Below are positions 45,653 through 54,243 of a stretch of 64,000 bases of DNA, piece by piece. Position 1 is the stretch's first letter, and the number at the start of each line of letters is the position of its first letter. A program made the translations under genes and the position numbers. The notes under the pieces were generated by a model, which saw only the letters and a program-made list of their open reading frames with translations, was not told where the DNA came from and ran no database searches. The DNA is from JAKFWI01 sp031399165 (GTDB taxonomy: Bacteria > Pseudomonadota > Alphaproteobacteria > Caulobacterales > Aquidulcibacteraceae), in contig JANNOO010000007.1 in NCBI GenBank assembly GCA_031399165.1, forward strand, positions 180,207 to 244,206. Reading direction: 5' to 3'.

Positions 45653-47092
45653 CTAGCGGCTCGCAAGTTTTCTTATGCCCAGCCACACCCCAGTAATACT
45701 CAGGCAAAATCCTAACGTCAGGGGAACGAGCGCGATCGTCCGGCGCAGGATCGGCCGGTCGAGCAATACGGGAAATTTGAATGTGTGCAGCGCGAAATAC
45801 CACCACGCGTATGCCTTGCGGCTTTGATCCAAGAGTGTGAGCGGCTCGCCTGTGACGGGATCGATATAGATCGACGCGCCCTCTGGCTCTTCAAGTGCAA
45901 AGCTGATCGCCCGCGCGCTAATCCCCTCGGCCTCGCGGTAAAACGCATTGTCCGCATCTCGCGCGATCGGCATCGGAGAGAGAAGTGGCCACGCCGATTG
46001 CGCCGCACCGGCAATCATGGGATTTGGCAAAAAGGCCTCTGGCGCGGCGCCATTGTTAAGCGCCATGGCGCGCGCCGCGCCGCCTCCCTCTGCGGCGGCA
46101 ACAGGTTTGCCATCGATGACGTTGAACGTGATGCGGCTGGCGGGGCCGAACATGGCGATTGCATCGGCGGGAACATCGACGAGCGCCACGCGCAGGGAAG
46201 TGCCGTGATAACGCGCCAGCGCCGCGGCCTCGGCCTGGCCGCGCGTGAACAGTCGGCCGTGATCCATCGAAAGCCAGCCGCTGATGATCCACGTCATCAC
46301 GAACAGTCCCGCGGCCAGGCCTAGCCCGTGATGCCAGCGCATCCAGCCACGAAATGGCGACCAGTCGGGAGTTTGCGCTTTCATGCGCTTCAGCGTGCGA
46401 TAAACGCCAAGATAGAGGCCCGCCGCGCCCAGGATCACGCCAGCGAGCGATAGCCACCAAACGGTGTTATCCCATGCAGCATAACTTTTGCGCAGGGCGG
46501 TCCAATACAGCCAGTGCTGCACGGCGCCGAACCAATTCCATGCGCGCTCATGTCCTAGCGTGCGCTGCACCACTTCGCCGGTTCGCGCTGAAACGTATAG
46601 CTCAGTGTCGGCGCTGTCGGCGAGCCGCACGCGGAACAGCGGGCGCCACGGATCGAATTGCTGGTGCGGAACCCATTGATCATAAGCGATAGAGCCGCTG
46701 ACGGCCTTCACAGCCTGGCCGGAAAATTTCCCTGCGATGGCGCCAGCTTGCTGGCCGGTGATCGGCGCAATCTTTTCGCCGCTCGTGGCGTCAACCGCGA
46801 CGAAGCTGCCGCCATCGGGCTTGGCGATATAAAGCACGCGCGCGCCGTCGCTGCTAAGGCGCAGGCTTTCGCCGCCGCCCGCCGCATCCAACGCCACAAT
46901 GGGCGCAACACGCACGGATTCTGTTAAAAGGAGCGGTGAGGCGGCAATCCTGGCAGCGTCAGGCAGAGACGGGAACGGCACGAAGCTCAGAACCGCGCCC
47001 GTCGCGAACCACATCGCGAAGAACAGGCACAGCGCCACGCCCGCCCAGCGGTGAAACCAGGCCAATGCGCGCAGCGCCGCGCTCCAATTCAC
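45653..47092 (-). CDS. PepSY-associated TM domain protein
   Basis: 479 residues. N-terminal TM with a membrane-adjacent LAWFHRWAGVALCLFFAMWF, periplasmic PepSY-like regions (RVLYIAKPDGGSFVAVDATS; RAISFALEEPEGASIYIDPV) and further TM helices (TVWWLSLAGVILGAAGLYLG, MRWHHGLGLAAGLFVMTWII, TIALVPLTLGFCLSITGVWL). Membrane proteins of this PepSY group are commonly encoded next to TonB-dependent siderophore or metal receptors and assist reduction or release of the metal. It begins 7 bp after the TonB receptor stop, so they form one operon. Confidence 0.88.
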   Translation of the reverse strand: MNWSAALRALAWFHRWAGVALCLFFAMWFATGAVLSFVPFPSLPDAARIAASPLLLTESVRVAPIVALDAAGGGESLRLSSDGARVLYIAKPDGGSFVAVDATSGEKIAPITGQQAGAIAGKFSGQAVKAVSGSIAYDQWVPHQQFDPWRPLFRVRLADSADTELYVSARTGEVVQRTLGHERAWNWFGAVQHWLYWTALRKSYAAWDNTVWWLSLAGVILGAAGLYLGVYRTLKRMKAQTPDWSPFRGWMRWHHGLGLAAGLFVMTWIISGWLSMDHGRLFTRGQAEAAALARYHGTSLRVALVDVPADAIAMFGPASRITFNVIDGKPVAAAEGGGAARAMALNNGAAPEAFLPNPMIAGAAQSAWPLLSPMPIARDADNAFYREAEGISARAISFALEEPEGASIYIDPVTGEPLTLLDQSRKAYAWWYFALHTFKFPVLLDRPILRRTIALVPLTLGFCLSITGVWLGIRKLASR

Positions 47093-47099
47093 GGCAGCC

Positions 47100-49298
47100 T
47101 CAGAATTTCGTGGCGACGCTCACCTCGAGATAGCGCGGCCGGCCGAGGATGACTTCGGTGGGATAAAACTGATCGGCCCATTGGGCGTAATCCTTGTCGA
47201 ACAGATTATCCACGCGCGCCGTGAGCGACACCGAGGGCGTCACGTCATAGGTCGCATAGACGTTCACCAGCGTATAGGGCTTGAGGTCAAGCGTGTTGGC
47301 AGAATTGCCGAAGCGTTGGCCAACATAGCGCAGTCCGCCACCAAGCGTCAGCGGCAGACCCGCAACCTCGCTTACGCTGGTCCAAAGGTTGGCTGTCCAT
47401 TCGGGGACATCCGGTGGGCGGTTGCCCGTTGCGTTGATATTGAAGGCAGGATCGACGAAATTGCCGAATTCAGCATCGACATAGGCGACGTTGGCATCCA
47501 CGGTCCAATTGTCGGTGAGGCGAATATCGCCTGCAATCTCGACACCCCTGGATTTCTGGCTGCCGATATTGGTGAGCGCGCCGCCCACCGTGACCTGCGT
47601 GAGAATGTTCTCCCGCTCGATATTGTAAATCGCCGCCGTAAGCGACGCGCGGTTGTCCGGCAGGCTGGCTTTGACGCCCGCCTCGAACTGACTGGATTCG
47701 CTGAGGTCGAAATTCTCGCCGGCATTGACCAAAAAGATATTGTTGCCGACCGGATCCTTGCCGGTTGTGTAGGACACATAGGGCGTGATCAGCGGCGTCA
47801 GATCGTACACCATCCCGACGCGCCATGTGCTGGGATTGTAGGTGCGCGAGAAACTCGTCGCCGGCAGGAAAGCTCCGGTCGGTCCGAAATTCTTGCGGTC
47901 AAGGTCGAGATTGTCATAGCGCCCGCCGAGGATCAGCTTCAAATCCTCAGTCAGGTCCAGCGCATCTTCGACGAACAAAGCTACGCTGTCCCATTTGGTC
48001 GGGCTGTTGCGTTTGGCATCGACGCCGAACAGGCCCGGATTGGGATTGAAGGGATCGACCTGGTCGTTGGCTGGAAATCCGCGCGTACGCAGGAAGTCCA
48101 GATGGCTGAAGTCAATGCCGACAACCAGCTTGTTGGTCATCGCACCGAGCTTGTGGTCGAACGTTGCGCTGAACTGATCGCCCCATAAATCCTGTTCGTG
48201 GAACACGAAGAAACGGTCGCGGTCGATCGTGCCGGTGGTCGGCGTCGGTCCCTGGATGAATGTGTAGGTTTCTGCGTTGATCCAGCGGCGCTGGGCGGTG
48301 AAGTAATAGAGGAAGTTCTGCAGCGTCACGCCTTCGGCTGGCTTCCATTTTACATAGAGCTGCGGCCAGATCTGGCGATTGTAGATTTTGTAATCGGCGA
48401 CGTTGTAATTCCTGTCGCGCATGCGCGCGTCGATCGTGTATGTCCCCGGCACGCCGCCGATCGTGAAACCCGGATCGGTGGACAGCACGCCATCGAGCGG
48501 TGAGGTGGCGAACGCCGTCGGCACCAGCGGCGTTCCCCAATACGGGGACGGACGGTCTTCGCCAAAATCGACCGAGAATTGAGCCTGGAAATCGTCGCTC
48601 GGCTTCCATTCGAGTGAGAGTGTGACGTTGAGCGCGGACTCGTCGGCGCGATCGACGTAGCCGTCGGTCGATGTACGGCTGATGTCGAAACGTGCGCCGA
48701 TTTCCTCGGTCAGTCCGCCGCCCATGCCGAAGCCTAGCGTCGTGGTGCCGAAATCGCCGAAAGCGGCGAGCGTGTTGAATTGCGGCTTGCCAAACATCGG
48801 CGCCTTGTTGGTGACGTTGACCGCGCCGCCGATAGCGCCCTGGCCGTACAGCACCGAAGCCGGGCCTTTGAGGATTTCTACGGTTTCCAGGTTGAATGTG
48901 TTTTGCGGCCGGTTGGTCATGTTGGCCGGGCCGATATAGAGGCCATTGTGCAGCGTAGAAATCTGGTTTCCTGAGAAGCCGCGCATCGAATAAAGCGCCG
49001 CATCGCCAGGCGAGCCGCCGGTGGTCACGCCCGGCAGGCTGGCCGCCGCCTGCCCAACGGTCAGAAAGCCGCGCGTCAGGATCGTATTCGAATCCATCAC
49101 ATCCAGCGTGGCCGGCGTCTCGCGCGCCGAAAGGCCGAGCCGGCTGCTGGTCGGGGTAAACTGCTCAAGCGCGCGCACGCGCTCGCCCGCCGTGACCACG
49201 ACTTCGCTGAGCGTGCTCGCCTGCTGCGCCGCCGCTGCGCCAGGTAGGGCGCACAAAATGGCCGCCGCCGCGACGGCTGACCGAAAGTCGATACACAT
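47100..49298 (-). CDS. TonB-dependent receptor (siderophore-type, metal operon)
   Basis: 732 residues from the ATG at 49298 (MCIDFRSAVAAAAILCALPG signal); the frame is open to 49418 without signal features. Plug: LSEVVVTAGERVRALEQFTP, MDSNTILTRGFLTVGQAAAS, LPGVTTGGSPGDAALYSMRG, ETVEILKGPASVLYGQGAIG. The barrel ends LEVSVATKF with a terminal Phe. Plug features resemble siderophore receptors, but the operon partners (PepSY, then CopC-like, HupE, anchor) point to uptake of a metal chelate, perhaps Ni, Co or Cu. GTTACAGG and a GTTACGTAAC palindrome lie upstream. Confidence 0.92.
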   Translation of the reverse strand: MCIDFRSAVAAAAILCALPGAAAAQQASTLSEVVVTAGERVRALEQFTPTSSRLGLSARETPATLDVMDSNTILTRGFLTVGQAAASLPGVTTGGSPGDAALYSMRGFSGNQISTLHNGLYIGPANMTNRPQNTFNLETVEILKGPASVLYGQGAIGGAVNVTNKAPMFGKPQFNTLAAFGDFGTTTLGFGMGGGLTEEIGARFDISRTSTDGYVDRADESALNVTLSLEWKPSDDFQAQFSVDFGEDRPSPYWGTPLVPTAFATSPLDGVLSTDPGFTIGGVPGTYTIDARMRDRNYNVADYKIYNRQIWPQLYVKWKPAEGVTLQNFLYYFTAQRRWINAETYTFIQGPTPTTGTIDRDRFFVFHEQDLWGDQFSATFDHKLGAMTNKLVVGIDFSHLDFLRTRGFPANDQVDPFNPNPGLFGVDAKRNSPTKWDSVALFVEDALDLTEDLKLILGGRYDNLDLDRKNFGPTGAFLPATSFSRTYNPSTWRVGMVYDLTPLITPYVSYTTGKDPVGNNIFLVNAGENFDLSESSQFEAGVKASLPDNRASLTAAIYNIERENILTQVTVGGALTNIGSQKSRGVEIAGDIRLTDNWTVDANVAYVDAEFGNFVDPAFNINATGNRPPDVPEWTANLWTSVSEVAGLPLTLGGGLRYVGQRFGNSANTLDLKPYTLVNVYATYDVTPSVSLTARVDNLFDKDYAQWADQFYPTEVILGRPRYLEVSVATKF

Positions 49299-49376
49299 GT
49301 ACGTCCCCAATCTTTGTCCCGCACGTCTTTGTATCAGGGAAGACGACGCGCAAAAGGCCGCGTACGGATTAAAAAA

Positions 49377-49396
49377 GGTTACGTAACGGTTACAGG
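49377..49396. promoter_or_regulatory. GTTAC palindrome and GTTACAGG motif before the island TonB receptor
   Basis: GGTTACGTAACGGTTACAGG at 49377-49396 contains the palindrome GTTACGTAAC and the 8-mer GTTACAGG, which also occurs twice at 15432-15450 before the chromosomal TonB receptor. It lies about 80-100 bp upstream of the receptor start. Candidate operator; the cognate protein is unknown. Confidence 0.45.
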
Positions 49397-49435
49397 AGCC
49401 TGCAAACTCGCGCGGCAAGCGTCAAAAACCATCTC

Positions 49436-49762
49436 TCACCGCTTGCCTGCGGGCGTGCGCATGTTTGTGACCAGGATATTGAGCGCGAGCATGTCAGTGA
49501 CAGTGTCGCCGTATCCTTCAATATAGACCTTCTGGCCGATCTTTAAGTCGCTCACCTCCATAGGTTTGCTTTCGCCTTTCGCGCGCGTGTCACTGTCGAT
49601 TGTGACGGCGATGACGGCTCCCTCCTTGGTCCGCACGTCAATCGCCTGAGATTTGATCGCGCTGATCGTTCCTTCCAGGGCCAGTGCGCCGTGAGCGGCG
49701 GCCGGGCCAGCGATTGAAAGCGCGGCGCCTAACGCAAGACCGAACAGAGAAATTCTGGGCAT
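49436..49762 (-). CDS. Small periplasmic protein, DUF5666/OB-like
   Basis: 108 residues. Signal peptide MPRISLFGLALGAALSIAGP ending AAAHG, then a small all-beta domain: ALEGTISAIKSQAIDVRTKE, AVIAVTIDSDTRAKGES, DLKIGQKVYIEGYGDTV. The G.I..I....I.V....G..V.V.....T pattern recalls DUF5666-type OB folds found near copper genes. The mature N-terminus HGALALEG begins with His. Lies alone between the TonB operon and the CnrT-like gene; function unknown. Confidence 0.65.
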   Translation of the reverse strand: MPRISLFGLALGAALSIAGPAAAHGALALEGTISAIKSQAIDVRTKEGAVIAVTIDSDTRAKGESKPMEVSDLKIGQKVYIEGYGDTVTDMLALNILVTNMRTPAGKR

Positions 49763-49813
49763 TAAAGACCTCCTTTGCCCAAGCGCGTTGCCGGGCGACT
49801 ACTTATAGCGACG

Positions 49814-50926
49814 TCACTCGTCACGGACATCGCGCTTATGGTCATGACGATGGTGCGCATCGGGAAAGTGGTCATGCGCGTGACGCAGATGCGGGTGACG
49901 ATGTGGGTGATGATGTGGCTCGCCCGGAGGATCATCGGGCGCATGCTCGTGTTGATGGTGATCGTCGTGAACATGCAGATGTGCATGATCTAATATTTCG
50001 TGCGCGTGTTCGTGTGAATGACGCTCGGTCAGATGAAGCCAGACACCGGCGCCCATCAAGAGGCCGGCCGCCAGCAGAGGTAAGGTCACGGGTGCGCTAA
50101 ACGCGAGAACGGCCAGGACGGCGCCAAGAAACGGCGCTGTCGAGAAATAGGCGCCGGTGCGGGCAGTTCCCAAGTCTCGCAAGGCCAGGACGAACAGAAC
50201 GACGCTGACGCCGAATCCAAGAAATCCCACGAATAGAGCGCCAATCAGACTGGCCGCTTGCGGCGGCGGCGCGGCTGCAAACGCCAGAGCGAGGGCAAGG
50301 TTTGTCACGCCGGCGAAAAGCCCTTTCAGTTGCGCGATCGTTACGGCGTCGCTCAATGAAATTTTGCGGGTGAGATTATTGTCTAGCGCCCAGCATAGGC
50401 AGGCAGCGGCGACGAGGGCAGGCCCCAGCAGCTCGCGGGCGTCCGGCCGCCCGCTGAACGCCAAAAGTCCAGCGCCGAGCGCTATTGCGCCCATGCCCCA
50501 GAGCAAACGCGCCTGCACATGTTCACGGAAAACTATCCATGCCATCAGGGCGGTGAACACGCCCTCAAGCGTCAGCAGCAGCGATGATGTCGCGGCGTCG
50601 GTGATGGACAATCCGGCCACAAGCAGGACAGGCGCAATGCCGCCGCCGACCGCGATCGCCAGAATAAGCCATGGCCAATCGGCGCGAGCAATCGCCGGTC
50701 CGATCGCCTTTCGTTTTGCTGCCAGCTTTACGATTGTCAGTCCCGCGCCGGCGCCCAGGTAGAGAAGGCCTGCAAGCATCCAGGGCGCAACGCCGCCCAA
50801 AAGCGCTTTGGCGAGGGGCGTCGCCGCCCCGAACAACAAGGCTGCGCCGAGGGCAAGGACAGGGCCGCGTAGCGCCAGTTTGCTTATTGTTTCATGGCGG
50901 GTTGCGACAAGCTGGCGAAGGATCAC
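49814..50926 (-). CDS. EamA/DMT-type exporter with a His-rich tail (CnrT-like)
   Basis: 370 residues: ten predicted TM helices forming two EamA repeats (LALGAALLFGAATPLAKALL; LLGPALVAAACLCWALDNNL), then a cytoplasmic or periplasmic tail of about 75 residues that is extraordinarily His/Asp-rich (about one third His; e.g. HAHLHVHDDHHQHEHAPDD). CnrT of Cupriavidus is a DMT-family Ni exporter encoded in the cnr cluster. The ATGA overlap with the ECF sigma gene of cassette 2 gives the same context, so Ni(II)/Co(II) export is inferred. Confidence 0.8.
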   Translation of the reverse strand: MILRQLVATRHETISKLALRGPVLALGAALLFGAATPLAKALLGGVAPWMLAGLLYLGAGAGLTIVKLAAKRKAIGPAIARADWPWLILAIAVGGGIAPVLLVAGLSITDAATSSLLLTLEGVFTALMAWIVFREHVQARLLWGMGAIALGAGLLAFSGRPDARELLGPALVAAACLCWALDNNLTRKISLSDAVTIAQLKGLFAGVTNLALALAFAAAPPPQAASLIGALFVGFLGFGVSVVLFVLALRDLGTARTGAYFSTAPFLGAVLAVLAFSAPVTLPLLAAGLLMGAGVWLHLTERHSHEHAHEILDHAHLHVHDDHHQHEHAPDDPPGEPHHHPHRHPHLRHAHDHFPDAHHRHDHKRDVRDE

Positions 50927-51492
50927 TCTTCTTTGAATTGCTTTGCGATGGCGGAGAGCCGTTCGCGCGCGCGATCAATGCGTCTGTCGAGCGCCTTAAC
51001 GGATATCCCGAGCGTGGCGGCGGCTTCAGCGCGCGCCATTCCCGCGACAGTGACAAGCAATAAGGGGTTTTTGAGATTGTCGGGGATGTCAAGCAGTGCG
51101 CGTTTGACGCTCGCCCACGCGCGACGGTCGTTGGTCTGTTGGTCGGGCGCGGGTTGGTCGCTTGCGATATCAAGCGCGTCATCCAAGGATGATGCGCCGA
51201 AGAAAGCGGCGCGCACTCTGCGTTGACGCCGCCAGTCCCGCGCCTTGTTGAGCAAGATTTGAAAGAGCCAGGGGCGGAACGGCTTTGCCGGGTCGTAATC
51301 CGGCAACGACCGCCACGCCGCCACAAACGCGTCCTGGACCACATCCTCTGTTTCGGCCGGGGCAACGCCATAACTCCCAGCCAGTTTCGCCAATGGCCTG
51401 CCGTAGGTTCGGACGAGCGTTGCGAACGCCTTCCGGTCGCCGCGCGTCGCGCGCGCCAGCGCCATGGCTTCCTCGTCGTCGGCACCGCTCAC
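50923..51492 (-). CDS. ECF sigma factor, CnrH-like (cassette 2)
   Basis: 189 residues. Region 2: AFATLVRTYGRPLAKLAGSY, DVVQDAFVAAWRSLPDYDPA, KPFRPWLFQILLNKARDWRR; region 4: LLDIPDNLKNPLLLVTVAGM and ARAEAAATLGISVKALDRRI. Overlaps the upstream sensor by 4 bp and the downstream exporter by 4 bp. Paralogous in layout to the sigma at 38555 but different in sequence. The neighbouring divergent RND operon is the likely target. Confidence 0.9.
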   Translation of the reverse strand: MSGADDEEAMALARATRGDRKAFATLVRTYGRPLAKLAGSYGVAPAETEDVVQDAFVAAWRSLPDYDPAKPFRPWLFQILLNKARDWRRQRRVRAAFFGASSLDDALDIASDQPAPDQQTNDRRAWASVKRALLDIPDNLKNPLLLVTVAGMARAEAAATLGISVKALDRRIDRARERLSAIAKQFKEE

Positions 51493-51929
51493 TTCGCCCC
51501 GCGTTTGAGCGCTTCAATCAGAATACGATCATACGCGCTTCGATCTTTTTCGTGTAAACCGTCGCGCATTTCGAAGATATGCACCAGCGTTGCGCGTTGG
51601 AGCGCGGCTGCTGCCTCCTCCACTTCGCGTGTGGCCGCTTCAACCTCCGGGCTCCATCGTGGATCGGCCTGGATGGCGGCAGCCAGCTTGCCGTTCGCGG
51701 CCTTGAGGCGCTCCTCAATTGCGAGACGTTGCGCGTTGTACGCTGCCTCCTTCGCATCGAGACCGGCGCGCTCCGCGGCGTCCAGTTGTACTTTTTCGTG
51801 AAGGAAGGCATGCAGGTTTACCCCAGAATCCGTGCTCAGTGACGATTTCAGCTGCGTGAATGCTGCGGCGCTTAACACGCCCGCCAGCGCGGCGGCGGCA
51901 ATCAAACCAAAAGTGCCAAGTCTAATCAT
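51489..51929 (-). CDS. CnrX-like periplasmic metal sensor (cassette 2)
   Basis: 146 residues, exactly the length of the cassette-1 sensor. N-terminal anchor (GTFGLIAAAALAGVLSAAAF) and a helical periplasmic domain. The metal ligands fall at the same positions: H40-x3-H44 (NLHAFLHEKV), E61 (AKEAAYN) and H117-x3-M121 (LVHIFEMRDGLHEKDRSAYD). This equals the CnrX H42/H46/E63/H119/M123 site. It therefore looks like a functional Ni/Co-type sensor in front of an RND efflux operon, the classic cnr arrangement. Confidence 0.88.
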   Translation of the reverse strand: MIRLGTFGLIAAAALAGVLSAAAFTQLKSSLSTDSGVNLHAFLHEKVQLDAAERAGLDAKEAAYNAQRLAIEERLKAANGKLAAAIQADPRWSPEVEAATREVEEAAAALQRATLVHIFEMRDGLHEKDRSAYDRILIEALKRGAK

Positions 51930-51970
51930 CGCGGATATTTTTCTGCTTCAGCATGGCCCTCAATTGCGTG

Positions 51971-52258
51971 CTAGCGCGATAAGGTCTCCGGGAACAGCAG
52001 AGCGGCTGGCGCGCGCTCGGACATTTGAGCGGGCCAGAGAGACATCATTGCCTGCGCGGGCGACGGCGCGACGAAATTGGCTGTCACACATGAAAAAGCG
52101 ATGCTGGCGCCCACACATGCAGCCAGGCGCCGGCGTTGGACCGCGGCGGGTTCTGGTTCGCTTGCGATGCGTCTGAGCAGGGACGTCTCGGAGTCCTCGG
52201 TCCATAGCCGCACAGCGTCCTCGCCAGCCGTAGCCAACGCCCGTTCTAGGTCGTTCAT
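51971..52258 (-). CDS. CnrY-like anti-sigma factor (cassette 2)
   Basis: 95 residues, the size of CnrY. A cytoplasmic segment (MNDLERALATAGEDAVRLWT...SLLRRIASEPEP) precedes one TM segment (LAACVGASIAFSCVTANFVA) and a short tail (SERAPAALLFPETLSR) resembling the APATLLEG end of cassette 1. A strong GGAGG lies before the ATG. It should hold the ECF sigma factor at the membrane. Gap to the sensor gene is 41 bp rather than an overlap. Confidence 0.75.
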   Translation of the reverse strand: MNDLERALATAGEDAVRLWTEDSETSLLRRIASEPEPAAVQRRRLAACVGASIAFSCVTANFVAPSPAQAMMSLWPAQMSERAPAALLFPETLSR

Positions 52259-52276
52259 TGAGCGCCTCCTGCACTA

Positions 52277-52306
52277 TACTACGCGCCGCGCGGCAGGAAT
52301 CCCCAT
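52277..52306 (-). promoter_or_regulatory. Candidate ECF-type promoter of cassette 2
   Basis: Minus strand: ATGGGGATT, 14 bases, CGTAGTA, placed just before the anti-sigma RBS. It shares GGGRTT and CGTA with the cassette-1 promoters but has one base more spacing, consistent with a different but related sigma factor. Confidence 0.35.
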
Positions 52307-52509
52307 AGCAATTGACTGTTTTCGGCTGTTCCGAAAGCGCGCTACCGCGTTATCCCGGCGCATCGACCAAGGACACGTTTTGTTGAGGTCGGCAGGGGAG
52401 CGCTGAGTTAAATGCGACGCACGATCCAGAAAGTGCCGCCAGTAAAACGACTTAACAGGCGTATTTTGACGAAGAGGGTCGCCGTGTGCGGTGCGCCGGT
52501 GCTATTGAC

Positions 52510-52527
52510 CTTTAAGCACTATTAAAG
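52510..52527. promoter_or_regulatory. CTTTAA-N6-TTAAAG palindrome before the RND efflux operon
   Basis: CTTTAA (52510-52515), six bases, TTAAAG (52522-52527), preceded by TTGACC at 52505-52510. It lies 27-44 bp upstream of the CzcI-like start and could be a regulator site or core promoter. The rest of 52259-52553 shows no gene. Confidence 0.3.
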
Positions 52528-52553
52528 AATCACTGATACGCGGTTGGTCCAGA

Positions 52554-52937
52554 ATGGCGACGTTCAAACGTTTTTTCGCATTGGTGATGATCGGCGCGCT
52601 GACACAGTTCAGTGCGATCGGTCCGCTGCATAGCCATTCTGAAGATCACCTTATCGCTGCCGTCCACCAATTGGATCCGCATCTGGACGACGATCATGCG
52701 CACGCAGACGCACATGATGACGATGGGTTTGCTGGCTCCGAGCATGGAGACCACGATAGCGGCTTTGGCGCGCAAGGTCTGCACGCGCATGTCCTGCCTC
52801 AATTCGTCACCGCGCACGCAGATTTCGTCCCTCGTGTGGATGGTTTGTCCGTTCTCCTGGCCGCTGCGCCGATGAGCGCGGGCGTTGTGCTTCGCGCGCC
52901 GTCGCCGCCGCTCAGGCCTCCGCGCGCCTCCGTCTGA
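52554..52937 (+). CDS. His/Asp-rich exported protein, CzcI-like
   Basis: 127 residues. A signal-like helix (FFALVMIGALTQFSAIGPLH) is followed by a His/Asp-rich segment (DPHLDDDHAHADAHDDDG, then EHGDHDSGFGAQGLHAHVLP) and a Pro/Arg-rich end (SPPLRPPRAS), the style of CzcI-type leaders that precede czcCBA operons. Likely a periplasmic metal-binding or regulatory protein of the RND system. The 3' end overlaps the longest frame of the outer-membrane channel gene, whose probable TTG start lies at 52999. Confidence 0.75.
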   Translation: MATFKRFFALVMIGALTQFSAIGPLHSHSEDHLIAAVHQLDPHLDDDHAHADAHDDDGFAGSEHGDHDSGFGAQGLHAHVLPQFVTAHADFVPRVDGLSVLLAAAPMSAGVVLRAPSPPLRPPRASV

Positions 52938-52998
52938 TCCGAACACTGCGCCAGCCGCGAGGCGGCGCTCGAAGTTTGCGACAGAGGAGGCTCATGCC

Positions 52999-54243
52999 TT
53001 GTCACGTTATCACTGCGCGACCCTGATCGGGGTCGCTTGCATCGCCGTTTCGGTCAGCGAGGCCGGGGCACAAGCTGCTGCGCCCGCTCTTAGCCGCGAG
53101 GATGCGGTGCGGCGAGCGCTCGGCGCCGATCCGTCTGTGCGCGCCGCAGACGCTGAATTGCGCGCTGCGGAAGCGGGATTGCGCCAGGCGGCGCGGTTCG
53201 TGGACCCGAGCCTGGAAATTCTTCAGGAAAACTTCCAGGGCACGGGGGCGTATTCCGGCCAGAACCGCGCGGAAACCACATATTCACTTCGCCAGCCGCT
53301 AGAACTTGGCGGCGATCGGCGCGCGCGCAGAGCTTATGCGGCGCGCGGTGTGGATTCGGCGCGCCTTTCCGGAGACATCCGTAAACTCGATCTCATACTG
53401 GACGTGGAACTTGCCTATATCGACGTTCAGGCTGCCGAAGCCAGTCTTGCGATCGCCGAGGAGCGCTACGCGGTCGCCGAGGAACTGGCCGGCGCGGTCG
53501 ATCGCCGCGTGCGCGCGGCCCGCGATCCACTTATGGCTGGATCGCGCGCGCAGGCGCGGCTCGCTGACGCTGCGCTGGAGCTGGAAAGCGCCCGCCGCGC
53601 TGTCGAATTGGCTCGCGCGACTTTGTCCAGTTATTGGAACAGCGGTGACGATTTCATCGCAGATCAAGACGCATTCGTCGCGCTGGCGCCCGAGACGCGC
53701 CTCGCGGACGGCAAGCCCGAGGTGGCGCTAGCCGACGCGCAGGCGGCCCAAGCCAGAGCACAAATCGATCTGGAGCGCGCCCGCGCATTTCCAAATGTTG
53801 AGCTTCATGGCGGCTGGCGAAGCTTCAATGAGGCCAAGGAATCGGCGTTCTTGGTTGGCGTCACCGTGCCGTTGCCTATCTGGAACGGCAATCGCAGTGC
53901 AGTTGTGCAGGCGCGCGAGAAGGCCGCCCAAGCGGGCTTCGAGCGCGATTCACGCGTGCGGGCGGCCGAGCGGCAATTATCGCTTCTGCGCTCTCAGGCG
54001 GATATCGCGCGCCGCGAAAGCGCGACGCTCGAAGCCAACGTTATTCCAAACAGCCAACGCGCGCTCGATCAGGCAAGGCAGGGCTACGGCCAAGGCGCTT
54101 TTTCCTATCTCGATGTGCTTGAGGCCCAACGCGCTGTGACAGACGCCCGCATGCGCCGCGTCACAGCACTTCGCAATTTTCACCGTGCGCAGGTATCGAT
54201 CGCGCGGCTTACCGGCGCTCGCGCCGAGGAGTTTTTCCAATGA
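52999..54243 (+). CDS. TolC-family outer-membrane channel of the metal RND system (CnrC/CzcC-like)
   Basis: 414 residues from a TTG at 52999, eight bases after GAGGAGG. The frame is open to 52885, but that part overlaps the CzcI-like gene, and the signal (YHCATLIGVACIAVSVSEAG) starts after 52999. Two outer-membrane efflux repeats are visible: ALSREDAVRRALGADPSVRA...FVDPSLEILQENFQG and AQAAQARAQIDLERARAFPN...GVTVPLPIWNGNRS, with GAFSYLDVLEAQRAVTDARM near the end. Overlaps the membrane-fusion gene by 4 bp. Confidence 0.9.
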   Translation: MSRYHCATLIGVACIAVSVSEAGAQAAAPALSREDAVRRALGADPSVRAADAELRAAEAGLRQAARFVDPSLEILQENFQGTGAYSGQNRAETTYSLRQPLELGGDRRARRAYAARGVDSARLSGDIRKLDLILDVELAYIDVQAAEASLAIAEERYAVAEELAGAVDRRVRAARDPLMAGSRAQARLADAALELESARRAVELARATLSSYWNSGDDFIADQDAFVALAPETRLADGKPEVALADAQAAQARAQIDLERARAFPNVELHGGWRSFNEAKESAFLVGVTVPLPIWNGNRSAVVQAREKAAQAGFERDSRVRAAERQLSLLRSQADIARRESATLEANVIPNSQRALDQARQGYGQGAFSYLDVLEAQRAVTDARMRRVTALRNFHRAQVSIARLTGARAEEFFQ

